Of a stretch of 64,000 bases of DNA, positions 35,201 to 47,465 are shown piece after piece (the first letter of the stretch is position 1; every line of letters begins with the position of its first letter). A program made the position numbers and the translations under genes. The stretch comes from Deinandra increscens subsp. villosa. Taxonomy: Eukaryota > Streptophyta > Magnoliopsida > Asterales > Asteraceae. The notes under the pieces were generated by a model. The model was not told where the DNA came from. It ran no database searches and saw only the letters and a list, made by a program, of their open reading frames with translations. The stretch spans positions 120,500,957-120,564,956 of the forward strand of contig JBCNJP010000007.1 of assembly GCA_039602395.1 (NCBI GenBank), read 5' to 3'.

Positions 35201-38200
35201 TTTTAAAAAGCTTTTAAATGTCAACCCAACTGTGCGATCAAGTTGAAAAATAAAAACCAGTTCTTATTTGCGACGTTTAAAAAAAGTCACAGGTCTTTGA
35301 ATTTGCATTCTAAATTTGAATTCTCAAAGTTGGGCTGAAATTTAAAAACTTATTTTATTAGCGATTTGTTTATTTATTTAATCTTTTATTTTATTTTCTT
35401 AAAAAAAAAATTAAATACGATGCCACGTAAGATCCTACTAGGACGTCCAGTTATAAAAAAGTTAACACCGTTAGTCAAAACTTAACGGCGGATCAATACA
35501 GGCCAATATGTTAATTACTAAGATTATTGTGGGGAAAAACAATAACTGGGATTATTATCGGCCTATAGGTAATAACTGGGATTAATATAATCAATTTTCC
35601 TCAATTAAATGAAGATCTATAACCCAAAATTTTCCTAAGTAAAATTAAAGAGAAAAACTAAAGAAAACAAAAGATGAAAGGGCATTTTTGATTTTTTATC
35701 AAATTCATGCGACGTTATTTTTTAGAAAAAATTACACCATAAAACGAGCATTTTTTTATCTTTAAAAAATTAATTTTTTTTACTCTTTCAAATGTTCAGA
35801 TCATTGTGTCATTGTGTCGAAATGTTCAGATCATTGTGTCAAAATGTTCAGATCATTGTGTCATATTGTGTCAAGATGTTCAGATCATTGTGTCATATGG
35901 TGTCAAAAACCGAAAGAGCATTTAATTTTATATATAGCAACACTATATATACTTTTTACACAATGACACAACGATTTGAACATTTTGACATAATGACACA
36001 ATGATATGAACATTGTGTCAAAAATCGAAAGAGTAATTTTTTTTTTAATTTTTTATATAGCAACACTATACGCGTTTTAAAGATAAAAAATGCTTGTTTT
36101 TATGGTGTAATAATTTTTTAAAAAAAATAATGTCGTAGGTGAAAGTTATGAATGTTTAAAAAAAATGGTGGAAGTGGGTAAAAAGTCAACAAAAATGGCT
36201 AAGACTAAAATACACCTCTTTCCTTTTTTATTAGATCAAGATCCAATGGCTGAAATTCTTCTTATCCTTTTTACCAAAATCAAACTTCTCATTTGAAACC
36301 ATTTCGTGTTGCACGCTAGTTTTTGTACATTTTTAAAAGTTTTTTAATTAATTCTTTTTATCATTAACTTTTTATCTAATCCTCTATTTCTTTTATTTCC
36401 TTTTCGTGTTGCATGCTAGTTTTATTGTTATTACAAATTTTGTTACATTACTGATTTATATATTATTGTGTAATTTTTTTTAAAAAAAAGTAAAATAGTT
36501 TTTTTTTATAGATAACAAGAGAGCTCGAGCTCATGCTTTCAGTTTACTAAAATAAAATAATTTTTATGTTTAGCTTTGAGCTGAACCTAACTCGATTGCC
36601 CGTTTCGAGCCTAATAAAGATCAAACTTGTAGCTAGGTGAAAAGGTTTAAGATCAAACTTGTAGCTAGGTTAAAAGGTTTAATAGGTCCTTAGTATAGAA
36701 TTTAAATTAAATGCATTTTAGTATAAGGTAGGTCAATACTTTGAGCAAAATGGTACCTTGATGTCTCTTTTAGATCTTCAATATGACCTGCTTGAACCAT
36801 ATTATAGTCCAACTTTGCAAACTCAAGCAATGTGGGATTCATGTCAATTATTTTCTCATATACTTCAATAAACCACCTTGCCTCTACCCTTGGCACTCTC
36901 CAGTGAAGTGGAAGCTCCAAAGCATGACTTACTAATGATGATATATAACTACTCTCATCAATCTTGTGTTGATTATCTTTGAGATATTTTGTTGTGAAGT
37001 CTCTAACTTCATCCAATATGTGTTCATCCTCAAACGAAAGATAAGAAGCCTCGTACAAATTCAATATCTCCATCACATCCTCGAGTTTGTCTGGCTTAAG
37101 ATTTTGAGTCTTGTCCTTAAAGTTGTGAAATATCTCTAAATATATAGCGAAGTTTAATAAACAAACTTTTAACCAAAGTTTATGAATGGAACGAAAAACG
37201 AGCACAAATAAACAAACAAATATACGCAACAAATTCACTCAATCAATATGGTTTGGAAAAACCACAAGGACTTGTCCTAGTGGTTATTGGCGCTGAGGGG
37301 AGACTTAGGACTGAGAGGTCACAAGTTCGATCCCTGAGCTCCCAGGTTTTACCACCCGACCGCTCGCGGAGGTGGATTTTTCCTGTAATAAGCTCAACTG
37401 GTGTGTAAATATTCCCTAGTTTTTCGGGGCTTTAGTTGGCCGTTTAAAAAACAAATATGGTCCGGAAAAAGTCTTATACTGAGACAAACATTATTTTCAT
37501 TTTAGCATGAGATGTTTGGATGTTCATTTGAAAATGACTTATTGGTTTATTAGCTTTTCAAAAAACCGATAAGTTAAAAATATTATTTAGGTACTCCAAA
37601 AGTGCTTTTTGTTTTGGCTTTTTAAATAGAGGAAAAAAATCATTTTTCAAAAGCCAAGAAAACTTAGCTTTTGAAGGTGCTTTTGGTTTTTTAAGAACCA
37701 AATTACTATCTGGCATTTGGTTTCACTAGCATAATGTCTTTAAATATATAAGTAATATCCTTTTTGGTCATTTTACATATAAAATAAGCAATCTCAACAC
37801 AAAAGTCGATCAAATCAATTTTTTTTAACTCCTTATATAAAAGTAATAAGTCAATAAACACTTTTACTTAAAAGCACTTTTGGACTCAAATAAGCACTCC
37901 CAAAATACCCATAATATACAACTTAAATTGTTAGGGAAATTTTATTTCCTTCCTTTGGGATCATTTGAAATCAAATTCCTTATAATTTTGTACCTTGAGG
38001 GACTTGATAACCATGTTGTCTCAGTAGTCGAAATCCAAGGGCTTTAACCTTCAAATCCAATCCACTCCACTTTTCATGACTTTTGTAGTGATTGGAATAA
38101 ATAATCTCCAGGAGATTTCTTTTTTCATTCTCAAAATGATATGATATTCCGAGTCTTTGCAAATCATCAATCATCTCTAGGGTATTTAATAGATTTCCCA

Positions 38201-38593
38201 GTTTAGATATCATCATCTTCACAGTGCCCTTTAATGTTTCTGCTCTTGCCTTGTAATCTTCTCCCTAAATGGTTTAATATATATTAGCAAAACAACTATT
38301 CTTCACATATACTACTAGAAATTGGAAGAAGTTAAGTAAATGGAATAAGAAAGCAATCATACCACATATTCACTGGAAAGTGATTGAATATAATCAAATG
38401 AATATAATGAGGGCGAATAGTTTCCTGATCGTCTAAGGACAGGTTCAACCGTAGTGACCGCCTTTGCATGGACAACCTTTGATGCGGATTTTGATGAATA
38501 TTTTGGCTTACTAAATTTGTCAAATTGTCTACTTCTATTGTGATAATTTTTATAATAGGGAACTAAACAAGAAAAAGAGCACAATGAAGCCAT
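32213..38593 (-). CDS. Terpene synthase, TPS-b (monoterpene) type, seven exons
   Basis: A plastid enzyme that ionises an allylic diphosphate, most likely geranyl diphosphate, to a monoterpene. Product not predictable. Inferred exons: 38593-38363, 38264-37994, 37135-36757, 33907-33689, 33580-33442, 33348-33100, 32503-32213 (231, 271, 379, 219, 139, 249, 291 nt; 592 residues). Every junction has GT/AG and phases join. Exons 4-6 have the sizes standard for plant TPS genes. Residues 1-50 are a Ser/Lys-rich transit peptide. RRSGNYSPSLY replaces the usual RR(x)8W, with Tyr for Trp. Exon 4 carries RDR and DDVYD; the exon 6/7 junction builds DDLGTSTDE (NSE/DTE). No stop or frameshift is seen. The start ATG precedes MASLCSFSCLV; an in-frame ATG 24 codons upstream lies in the likely leader. 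Introns 2, 3 and 6 are enlarged by repeats. Confidence 0.92.
32546..32813. mobile_element. MITE-like element in terpene synthase intron 6
   Basis: Inverted ends GGGTGTTGCTATACACACAC and GTGTGTATAGCAGACCCC about 270 bp apart. No ORF. Target duplication is not clear. It accounts for most of the 596-nt intron 6. Confidence 0.55.
34870..35590. mobile_element. Large foldback element in terpene synthase intron 3
   Basis: Arms of about 170 bp (34914-35082 and 35417-35585) are near-perfect complements, for example GACTGGACGTCCTAGTAGG against CCTACTAGGACGTCCAGT. The palindrome continues inward through AT-rich DNA (AAATCGCTAATAAAT against ATTAGCGATTTGTTTAT). At the left edge (34873-34920) a tRNA-like stretch has TAGCCCAAATGGTCAGGCGC and GAGATCGAATCCC. 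Confidence 0.8.
35640..36240. mobile_element. Foldback element with central minisatellite, intron 3
   Basis: Arms with GACGTTATTTTTTAGAAAA and TTACACCATAAAACGAGC (35709-35750) face TTTTATGGTGTAATAATTTT and AATAATGTCGTAGGTGAAAG (36090-36145). The loop contains repeats of ATGTTCAGATCATTGTGTC, some inverted. The plan (long arms around a minisatellite) matches foldback element 2, and the arm motif CGACRTTATT is shared. Confidence 0.75.
36617..36682. repeat. Tandem 34-bp duplication in intron 3
   Basis: GATCAAACTTGTAGCTAGGT plus KAAAAGGTTTAA occurs twice in a row, about 75 bp from the exon 3 donor site. Confidence 0.85.
37262..37452 (+). mobile_element. tRNA-derived SINE in terpene synthase intron 2
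   Basis: The head reads CTTGTCCTAGTGGTTATTGG (A box) and CACAAGTTCGATCCCTGAG (B box), followed by a body with CCGCTCGCGGAGGTGG. The duplicated target AATATGGTTTGGAAAAA (37245-37261) recurs as AATATGGTCCGGAAAAA (37454-37470) with two mismatches, so the insertion is not very recent. It lies antisense to the terpene synthase gene. Confidence 0.78.
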
Positions 38594-38671
38594 CTTTAAA
38601 GAGATGCTGGATGGGAAGTAATAGTTAAGTTGGTCTATAAGGTTGGTGTAAGTTATTGTTATCATTCATGA

Positions 38672-38680
38672 ATATATATA
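38672..38680 (-). promoter_or_regulatory. Likely TATA box of terpene synthase gene
   Basis: The minus strand reads CTATATATATTC about 80 bases upstream of the predicted ATG at 38593. That leaves room for a leader of roughly 45-50 nt. It agrees with the chosen start codon. No other promoter element was identified. Confidence 0.55.
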
Positions 38681-38682
38681 GA

Positions 38683-39189
38683 GGAAGAAGAAAATGTTAG
38701 GTGTTGAAAATTACATTATAATATTATCACAAAATCTAAAATATAAAAATTTATATGATGCATGAATTCATAGGTATTTGATTATTTATATAAAAATTAA
38801 ATATTTTCTTATAACCACTAAATAGAGAAAATTTAAATAAGGGGTGAATTATAAATTTTGTCCTTTAAGTTTACACATTTTGTAAATTTGTCAATTACTT
38901 TCACTAATAACACTTAGTGTCCTTTAAACTTCAAAAAGTTTCATACAGTGTGCTTCAGCCAAATTTTGTTCGTTGAGCCAAAGGACACTCAGTCAGTGAC
39001 GAATCCAAGAATTTTTGTCAGTAGATGCCAAATTTGAGTGAGAACATAACATGTCATATGAAAAATGACATTAATAGACGAGGTCAAGCAGGTTAGGTTA
39101 AAAAAGTACTTGTAATTATGATATAAATGGATACATGTTATAGCTCTTGAAAGACGGCACAAACATAACTAATTTGATATATAAAGATG
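38683..39189. other. Upstream region of terpene synthase gene
   Basis: About 500 bp of AT-rich promoter-proximal DNA. It includes an imperfect block with AAGTTTACACATTTTGTAAA. No further gene is seen. Confidence 0.5.
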
Positions 39190-39422
39190 GTTTATTGGAT
39201 TTTATTAATCCAAGTTATTACCAATTGGCCAATATTAATCCCAATTTTAAAATTGGCCCACATTAATCCAAATTATTAAGGTGTTGGATTTCATTGGACC
39301 CCCTTTACATTTTTCTTAACTCCGTTTGGGATTTTACTCAAAAAATTCCAAAGGGGGTCTAATTAAATCCAACACCTTAATAATTGGGATTAATGTGAGC
39401 CATTTTTGAAATTGGGATTAAT
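39190..39422. mobile_element. Foldback element at the right-arm boundary
   Basis: TTAATCCCAATTTTAAAATT and TAAGGTGTTGGATTTCATTG on the left pair with AAATCCAACACCTTAATAA and AATTGGGATTAATATT on the right; the loop holds CTCCGTTTGGGATTTTACTC. The right arm's similarity to the left arm stops exactly at this element's outer edge. Confidence 0.75.
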
Positions 39423-41335
39423 ATTTAGAAATTTATTTAACAAACGCTCAAATTATTTATACATCTATTGGTTAGTTTTTATTTGTAGTTTTCTAAAATT
39501 AAAAATTTTGTCTCATGGACTCATGGAGCCACTTGATAATTGGACTGTCTTACATGATACGATTTGTTTAAGGAAAGAGCTTTACCACTACACATAGCCT
39601 AAAAAAAGTTCATGTTGATTTGACCATGTATAAATTTACGAGTTTGCCCCTCCTATAGTTCTATATTCTGAGATTTCAACCTGATAAAAATTTTATGTTC
39701 CATAATGTGACTAATTTTGTTCCACCTATTGAGGTATTCTACAAATTGACACCATGATTTGCTTCTTTCTTTTTATGATAATATTTTGGGATGTGTTTGG
39801 AAATGAATATTTTTCCGTAAACTAGCATATTTTTTTGGCGATTTTTATTGCCTTTGTATTTTGGTTCTAAGACTATGTGTAAGCAGTAATGGCCATGTTA
39901 TGGGGCGTGAATGTTCTTAATACTCCAGAAAACTCCTAAAACAGCGTGCCTATGGGCGTTTTGGTGGTAATGTGGTGAAACTCACAGGCGTTTTGGTGAT
40001 AGCGTGGTCACACTCACGGGCATGTTTGCAACTTTTTGTTTTTGTTCTTTTCTTTTTTCCATCACTCAAATAGTTACACATCATTTACACTATCATTTAG
40101 ATTATCACTCATTTACTACATACTTTTTTTACCATTACATCACATTTTGCATGACATCTTACGTGACAACTTTTTTTCCCGTCACACCAGTATATATAAC
40201 CTAGCGTAGGGGCATATCTTCTATAGTGACAACTTTTTTATACCACGTGCAGAATGGACGTTGTCAAACAAATGCTGCAATTTAATTTTCCATGAATGAT
40301 CTTCAAGTACTATAACTTAAATACCATTAAATATTTTGTACTTTGTAAATTTAAGGATCTAGATTCATAGCAATTTTCAACATAAGTGTAATTTAACCGT
40401 TAAAAAAAGTTTAGGTGTTGAAACCTTTGTATGACGTCTTGTTTTGACTATTTTTTTAAATCATATAGTGATAATTTATTGTTAACTTTATTAGAAATGT
40501 GACAATTTGGACCTATTTTATATATAGATCTCTTAATTGAATTCTTTTTAACCACGAGGCTTCTGATTTAGTGATAGCCCAGTAACATCGTTTAGGAGAT
40601 GTTACTGGTTTGAGTCTCGTCATCCGCTTCGCGGAGGGGTGGTTTTACCTAATTGTTTTGGGTTTCTGTCTATGGGCGATTCCGAGTTGACCTAAAACGT
40701 CAAATAACTGGAAACGATTGAAATCCCGTCACAGGGAGACTCGGAAAAACGTTGTTGCCTAAAAAATAGAGTCTTGTTTTAAGGATACTCGTTAGGTTCG
40801 ATAGGTTTAAACCGTTGCTATTTAAGCAGGGCGATTCTTGATTTCTTACGGTTCAGTGGTCGAACCAATTTGAAATTAACATTCTCTCTCGTTGATTCAA
40901 TTTTTTTATTTGAGACTGATGGGTAATTTCCGCGTGGGCCCAAACCACGAGCAGGTGGGCTGGCCCAAATCTTATTCCGAATTTCTCACAACGTGGTGAT
41001 GCAAATTGATTGAAGCAACAAGTCAGCGAGTCGATTGCGGATGTTAAATTGTAATTTGCAAGTCGGCTATTTCAAGCTATGTGGATTAAACTTCTGTCTT
41101 TTTATTAGTTTTTTTTTTTTTTTTTTAATATTTTTGTAATTGGATTCAAGTGGGACTCCTTGATTACAAAAGGTGACCAAATAGGGTTAAACTAATAGAC
41201 ACAAGTTGTAAGGTGAGGTTTGAGTTGTTAACCGATATTATCTCTTAGATAATATTTGCATGTATTTTGTATTTATTATGTTAATATTATATAGTTTATC
41301 CTTATTTGGTTTCCTTATTGTTGTATGTATTATAA
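39423..41335. other. First part of right arm, noncoding
   Basis: Mirrors 15688-17587. No genes. TIR-like CTACACATAGCC (39587) and GACTATGTGTAAGCAG (39870) resemble Harbinger ends and suggest MITE pieces. Confidence 0.5.
40553..40775 (+). repeat. tRNA-derived SINE-like repeat (right arm)
   Basis: Same repeat as 16263-16470, now on the plus strand: TTTAGTGATAGCCCAGTAAC, then GTTACTGGTTTGAGTCTCG, then GCTTCGCGGAGGGGTGG. Ends are approximate. Confidence 0.55.
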
Positions 41336-41536
41336 CTAGAAATCGACCGCGCGTTGCTGCGGTATTCCGGGAAGTTATAGAATATATATAATATATAAAT
41401 ATATATAAAATGAACTTGTAGGTGTATGGAAGACAGAAGTTGTCTATGTATATATATAGAATAATTGTATGGCAATATCATGTACATTTAGAAAAATAAT
41501 CGTATTCAAAACATGTTGTTTGTTTTTTAATAAAAA

Positions 41537-44500
41537 CAAGTGGGTCAACCCGCGCTTCGCCGCGGAGTTGACCCGTTGGCATTTCCTCTTGATTCTATGC
41601 TTTGCAAATCCAAAAAGATTTCTAGTTGATTTGTGATCAAGATATTGTCTGAATTCTTCAAACAATACATTCTGATATGTATTTTTTAGTTCCTGAACAC
41701 CATATATATATATTGTCGTTTCCCCAACAACAATTGTTGAAGATTAAGCAATAAGAATATGAAACAACGATCACAATTGTGAAATCTTCCATTTAATTCC
41801 CTAATATTCTTACCCGTACTGTGATCGCAATGTACTCAAACTCACCAATGCTACCTGCATCATGAGCAAAAAAAACACAATTACCTGGATTAATCACTTA
41901 ATCTAGCGACAAAAATACTTCAAAAGTTATAAAATAATGAACCTGAAGTGGAAAACCATGTGTTTGCATAACCATTTAATGGAATTCAATCTTTAATGGA
42001 ACGAATAGAGATGCAAAGACATTGATAAACAAAACTGTTGGAACTGTTTTGATTTTTAGAGGGTTAAGGCATGTCAAAACTTATCATTGCAGCATGATTT
42101 TAAAATCTTAACCTAACCATGTTGTTTGTAAAATTTAGCATAACAATACCATTAATATGTGTTCGATTAATTTACCAAAACAATTGGGATTAGGCGAAAG
42201 GCTATATGCTATCTTTCAAGTGGATTTAAGACCACTAACGGGTCGGTTTTTACCATCTGAACAGAAGAAAAAGTTCTTAATCCTTAAGGTGTAATTGGGT
42301 TGAGCACATGCCTTGTTTTGGGTCTGGTTTCCTTTTGTTTTTGCTGGTTTCTGGTTCACTGATTCGACGCTCTTTTTTGTCTTCGGACCCTGTGACTGTC
42401 CAGGAACAAATGTGAATCATTTACAAACGATATAGCATTCTCAATAAAGAGGACTTAAGAACAGTGAATAAGCAAAAACAAAAAGTTGTAACATGACTGT
42501 ATTGAGAAGACAACTTCTTTACAAATCGTAAAATACTACTCACCTTCCTTATTGATATCAGCCCCTTCATCACCCGTTTTAAAAACCTCATTCATTAATC
42601 TCAAAGTTATGTTTCCTTTTTGCCTATATTCCCCTTTGAAATCTGGCTGGAACAAAAAAGAATATCAATTGAAATATCAAAATCCTTATTCAAAAGAGGA
42701 AGAATGTAAATATAAACATATAAGTTAGGACATCATCAAACATTTTTTTGGTACATCGGTTTAATGAACTGATTTGAACAGATTGTTTGAAAGGGTCAGG
42801 ACATAAATGTTTAAAAATTTTGTGTTTCTCTTTAAAAGAAATGCAGTAACAGTTGCAAGCCACATAAATTACTAAGCTATGTGAGCTTAGAAATAAGCAA
42901 TAGAGATGAATAAATACCAACATAGATCAGAGGGGAGAAAGACATGCCTGCAAGAAAAGAAAAAAAAAACAAAATCAGTATCTTTTTGTCCGTTATCTCG
43001 TTATACATTTTCTCAATTAGAACTAATTTTACACCAAGAACTTGATTGAGTTGTAGAAAATCAGTACCAGATAAAATAAAAGTCTACAACTTATGCAACT
43101 TCCAGTGTATAACATAAGGTTCAAAAGAAAAGTTGTTTTTGCTGTGACGTTCCAAGAAATTGGTCATTAGCCTTCTTGAACCAATTCTTACAAAATCATT
43201 CATGCTTCTAACTAAATATGTACCTGCAGGTTTGTTACATGTCCCAAATATGATAGCTTTGTCAATTATCCCTTCCTTAACTCGGCTACTCCTTAAACCG
43301 CTACTCTGCACCAGGCTTCTTCTTTGGGCCACTCTCTGCAGGGTCTGTACATGATTACGTACAACAATTAAGCACACAAACTCTAATTTCGTAATAATTA
43401 CAGCACCTAATCACCGCTGCAGTTTCATTTGTAGTCAGAAATTACAAACCATAACTTTTAATAATTTGGCCAATCCTTCCTCAAGACTGTACTTTCTAAA
43501 CTATTCATGTGGAAGTCGGTTTTTCTTCAAAACAAAAAGTATGTATCATGCCTATCTAAAGTTTGTTGAGTTCTTTGTGACAAACATGGTGCTACAACTC
43601 ATGAAAAGGAGTAGCTAACTAACCGAATATTTTATATATATATTTTATTATTACAATTAACTCAAAATAAAAATATGTATTTAGGCGTGTAACCCCCAAC
43701 TCTTACCTACTTCCATTTCAAATATCATACCACGATTTGAACTACTAATCTATAGTAGCTTAACTCCATCATGGGCAAAATTTAACACTCTAGTAGGATC
43801 CATAAACATCTTTAGCAAGATGTAATTTATAATCTTCGATATATATTCTAACACCACAGTTTTAAACACCATGTTAAAATGGTCAACCGCTTCAATTCTC
43901 TCATAATTAACGAATTCAGCATGCTCATACCTGACATTTAGAAAGAAAATAGAAAATTAATGGTTAGTTCATCTCTTTTACATTTCAGCTCTCTTCATCC
44001 TTGGTCATTTTTAAATAATATCAGCCTCCAATAACTTTTAATTTTGACCAACTTCACCCTAGACTACATAAAAAATCATGAGTAGAAGACCACATATAAG
44101 GGCTAAGCCCAAAAACCCAAGAACAGGAGCAACAAACCTGTATCAGAAGGCATCGAACGCCAACCAAAAAGACCTGCAATAAAAAACAAATACAACAACC
44201 AACATAGATTAGAAGACCAAAATCTTACCATGTGAAAAATACAATTCGAAACACGAAATCAACTTTGATTATAACCAAACTTGATTAATTACAAATAACA
44301 AAAAGAGAGAAGATGTATAGAAAAGGTAGATGAAACACGTGTCTACTCACCGGAATCCCCAACCTCGTATTGATCCTTCCCCACCTCTTTCCCCTATTCC
44401 AAAAGTTTTCCTAGATCCACTCGATTACATCACATCTCGCTGCCCTAGTAAACAAATGTCAACAATTTTATGAAGAGAAAAAGCAAACCGAAATCAAAAG

Positions 44501-46564
44501 TAAGAAATCGACACTGAAAGAAGAAAGCATATGAACTCCCAAATCTCTAAGCTAAGTAGCTGCTTTTCTATACGTAATGAATTCCACGGAGGTGTAAAGA
44601 AAACATTAATTTAAACTTTGAATCAATAAGAAAAATAAATAACCATGCACTAACAAAAAAAAAACTATATGATAAGAAAATTGAAATAATCTACATCATA
44701 AGAATACAACTCTAGTCAACAGTTCAATTTAATAGAGCTACACGATAATTTGACATCATTCTCTACATTTTTTTAACTCATGAGGTAGCACTCGGAAATA
44801 CGTAAATATTCGTAACAGGAGGCGTATTATGTAAACTTTGTTTTATGATCACATTGAAGCTTTAGCACATAAGAAGGGTGAGTTCAGCCCTTCAGCCTCT
44901 GGTAGGAGATACAAAATGAAACAAAAACAATCACACAAATTCATATATAATCAAGATTGTGAATATATTTCGACATATGAAATGCAGTCTCGAGTAACCC
45001 ATATTCCCTGTTCTATGATCAAGTTTTACACCCAACTCTAGATTGAAATGCAGACTCGAGTAACACATTTCAAGATAAATTAAAGACTTCAGCTCCATTT
45101 GATACACTTAAAAATATAAAAAACTGACAGATGAGTAGAAATTTTGGAGAAGCAAAAAAAAAAAAACAAAGTAAACAACAAAGCTCTAATCAGAACCTAA
45201 AGAGAAGAAAGCACTACATGCACACTACTTCAAATAAATTAAATGATTTGAGTTCAGTTTTGATACACTTACAAATTTAAAATAGTCATTGATGAGTAGA
45301 AACTTTGGAGAAGCAAAAAAAAATAGAAAAAAAAACAAAGTAAACAACAAAGCCCTAATCAGAACCTAAAGGAACTTCATAGGTAATCGGAATTGTGTAG
45401 AAGCAAAATCAAAATCATGTACTTGATAGGCAAAATCAAAACTCTGTAGCAGCACAAACAGAAGAGAAACTACAAAGTCTAAGTCAAATTCAAAATTAGA
45501 ACCCTAAAAGTAGAAACAATACATGCACAGACCCAGAATCCACTCAATTTACAAACAGAAAGAATAATCAAAAGCATAATGTACAGCAAGGCAAAGACTA
45601 AGCATCAATAACAATGAAAAAAACATACCTTCGAATGAGCATCACAATGAAAGAGAGGCAGTACACGCTCATACGAAAATACCTAAAAAAAATACATTAG
45701 CAATAAATCGAATATAAATCCAAACTTAAGAACAATGGCATGACAAAATGTAAGAATAAGCTCATGACAGAGACGCATTTGGTAGGGAAATATTGAATAG
45801 AAGAAGAAGAAGAAGAAGAATTAGGTGATAAGGGAACTGAAAACGCTCCTTGAAAGCACCTAGATCGGAACCCAAATCAATCTACAAATGAGGTTCAAAT
45901 ACTGGAGAAGAAAAGAAGAAAGGTAAGAAGAAAAGAAACCCAAAGTCATCGTCTCCCTTCCAAAAGCGATCATCAGCGAAGAACCTGCGGTTTCTCCTAC
46001 TGAAGTTGTGACGATGACGACGATAGGGGTTTATCGTCCCCTCTCTCGATCTCTTCAAAACTATAGAAACCGATACCTAAAGCAAAGCAAAAAAAAAAAA
46101 AAAAGAGAAGAAATACATACCCATACCCAGATCTGTTGGTCCATCAGATGAATCCCTAAACCGCTGCTACCGATTGAAGCCAGAGAAGAAATGGAGATGA
46201 AATCAGGTATAAAATCTATGAAAGATTATCTTTTAAATGCACCATACTTCAAGCCTTCAAGGACGGTACTCCAGGTCTCCACCATACCTCAAGGACGGTA
46301 CTATCAGTTAAAGTCAAAAAGCAAGAGGAAAGCGTTCATTCAACAGCACATGTATAACCAAGGCATCGGCTGTTGTACACAAAAAGAAAGTCTGATTGTA
46401 AATCATGCATTAGAATCTGTACAATGTGCATCAATGGTTGTACAATAAGTTTGAAAATGTTATATAGGTAAATAAATATAGAATAAAATAGAATGTGCAT
46501 TAGTGGCTTGTACACCATATTTTAAAATTTGTACTTCAAGTTGTATTATGTTAATATAGGGTAA
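41537..46564 (-). mobile_element. Helitron B, 5.0 kb, nested in Helitron C
   Basis: Minus strand: start TTACCCTATAT at 46564, nearly the same as Helitron A. The end is a hairpin (GGGTCAACTCCGCGG...CCGCGGAG-type, 41541-41577) followed by CTTG and T, again as in Helitron A. The interior is noncoding, with short ORFs only (e.g. 43084-43377) that I do not recognise. A GC-richer leader-like part lies at 45900-46190. Confidence 0.72.
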
Positions 46565-47465
46565 TTATAGACTAATTTAAGTTATTAATAAGTAAAAGTG
46601 ATTACAGTTTTAAGTAATAGAAATTATAATTTAATAAAAAACTTGAGAAAAACAATTAAAACTAAAAGAATAAAAGAAAAAGAATGATAAAAATAAAAGA
46701 AATAAAGAATCAGTAAGTTATACATTTTATATATTGTAGATTATCACAAATAGGTCGTGTGTTAATAAAATGAAAAATGAGAGCAGGAAATTTTTTTTTC
46801 TTTTCTTTCAAAGGCCCACATTTAGAATTTGTATTTTTGCAAAGCCCACTACCTTGAATGATTATTTAATAAAAAAAAAAATTGCCAAACCCATAGATCG
46901 AACCGGAGACCTGCGATAACAAAAACCTATTAGCAAACCAGCTGTGCTGCTGGGCACTTATGCGAAGAAATCGCATCTTTAATATATAACGTAGAAGTTT
47001 TTTCTTTTTGGCACGATTCCATAAGCTAGTTTGTCATTTATATATATATATACAATAGAGATCAACCATATACATTTTTGATTATAAACTAAAAATTTCA
47101 AACTCAACAATACGGAAACTACACCACAGTAAAATCACACTCCTTATGTCCCATGAAAGTTCTAAACTTTCTTTCAGGACTTTCCACAAAAAACTGCAGC
47201 ATTTCTTTGTTCAAAACAATCAGATAGAATCGCATATCTCCACCTTCTCTTCGTTACAGCTTATACATACATTTTCTTCAACCTAATTGTGTTGATTGAA
47301 TATTTGAATGTTACTTTATATTTTTATGTTAATAAGGGAACCTGGAGGTGTACACTAAGCTTCACCAAATACTTCAGAATCAAATCATTCACATAACAAC
47401 AATGCTATAATTATTTTGAAAAAAAAAACATTTAAAGTATAAAGAATAAGTATTTTCCAACTTAC
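46565..47465. other. Helitron C interior, noncoding
   Basis: AT-rich. TATATATATACAATAGAGATC at about 47040 resembles the 5' end of Helitron C in the opposite direction and may be a second, fragmentary Helitron terminus. No genes. Confidence 0.4.

Noticed and set aside
43084..43377. 97-residue ORF in Helitron B as a captured gene
   Set aside because: No splice-bounded conserved block or known motif could be seen, unlike 2504-2638 and 47466-47790.
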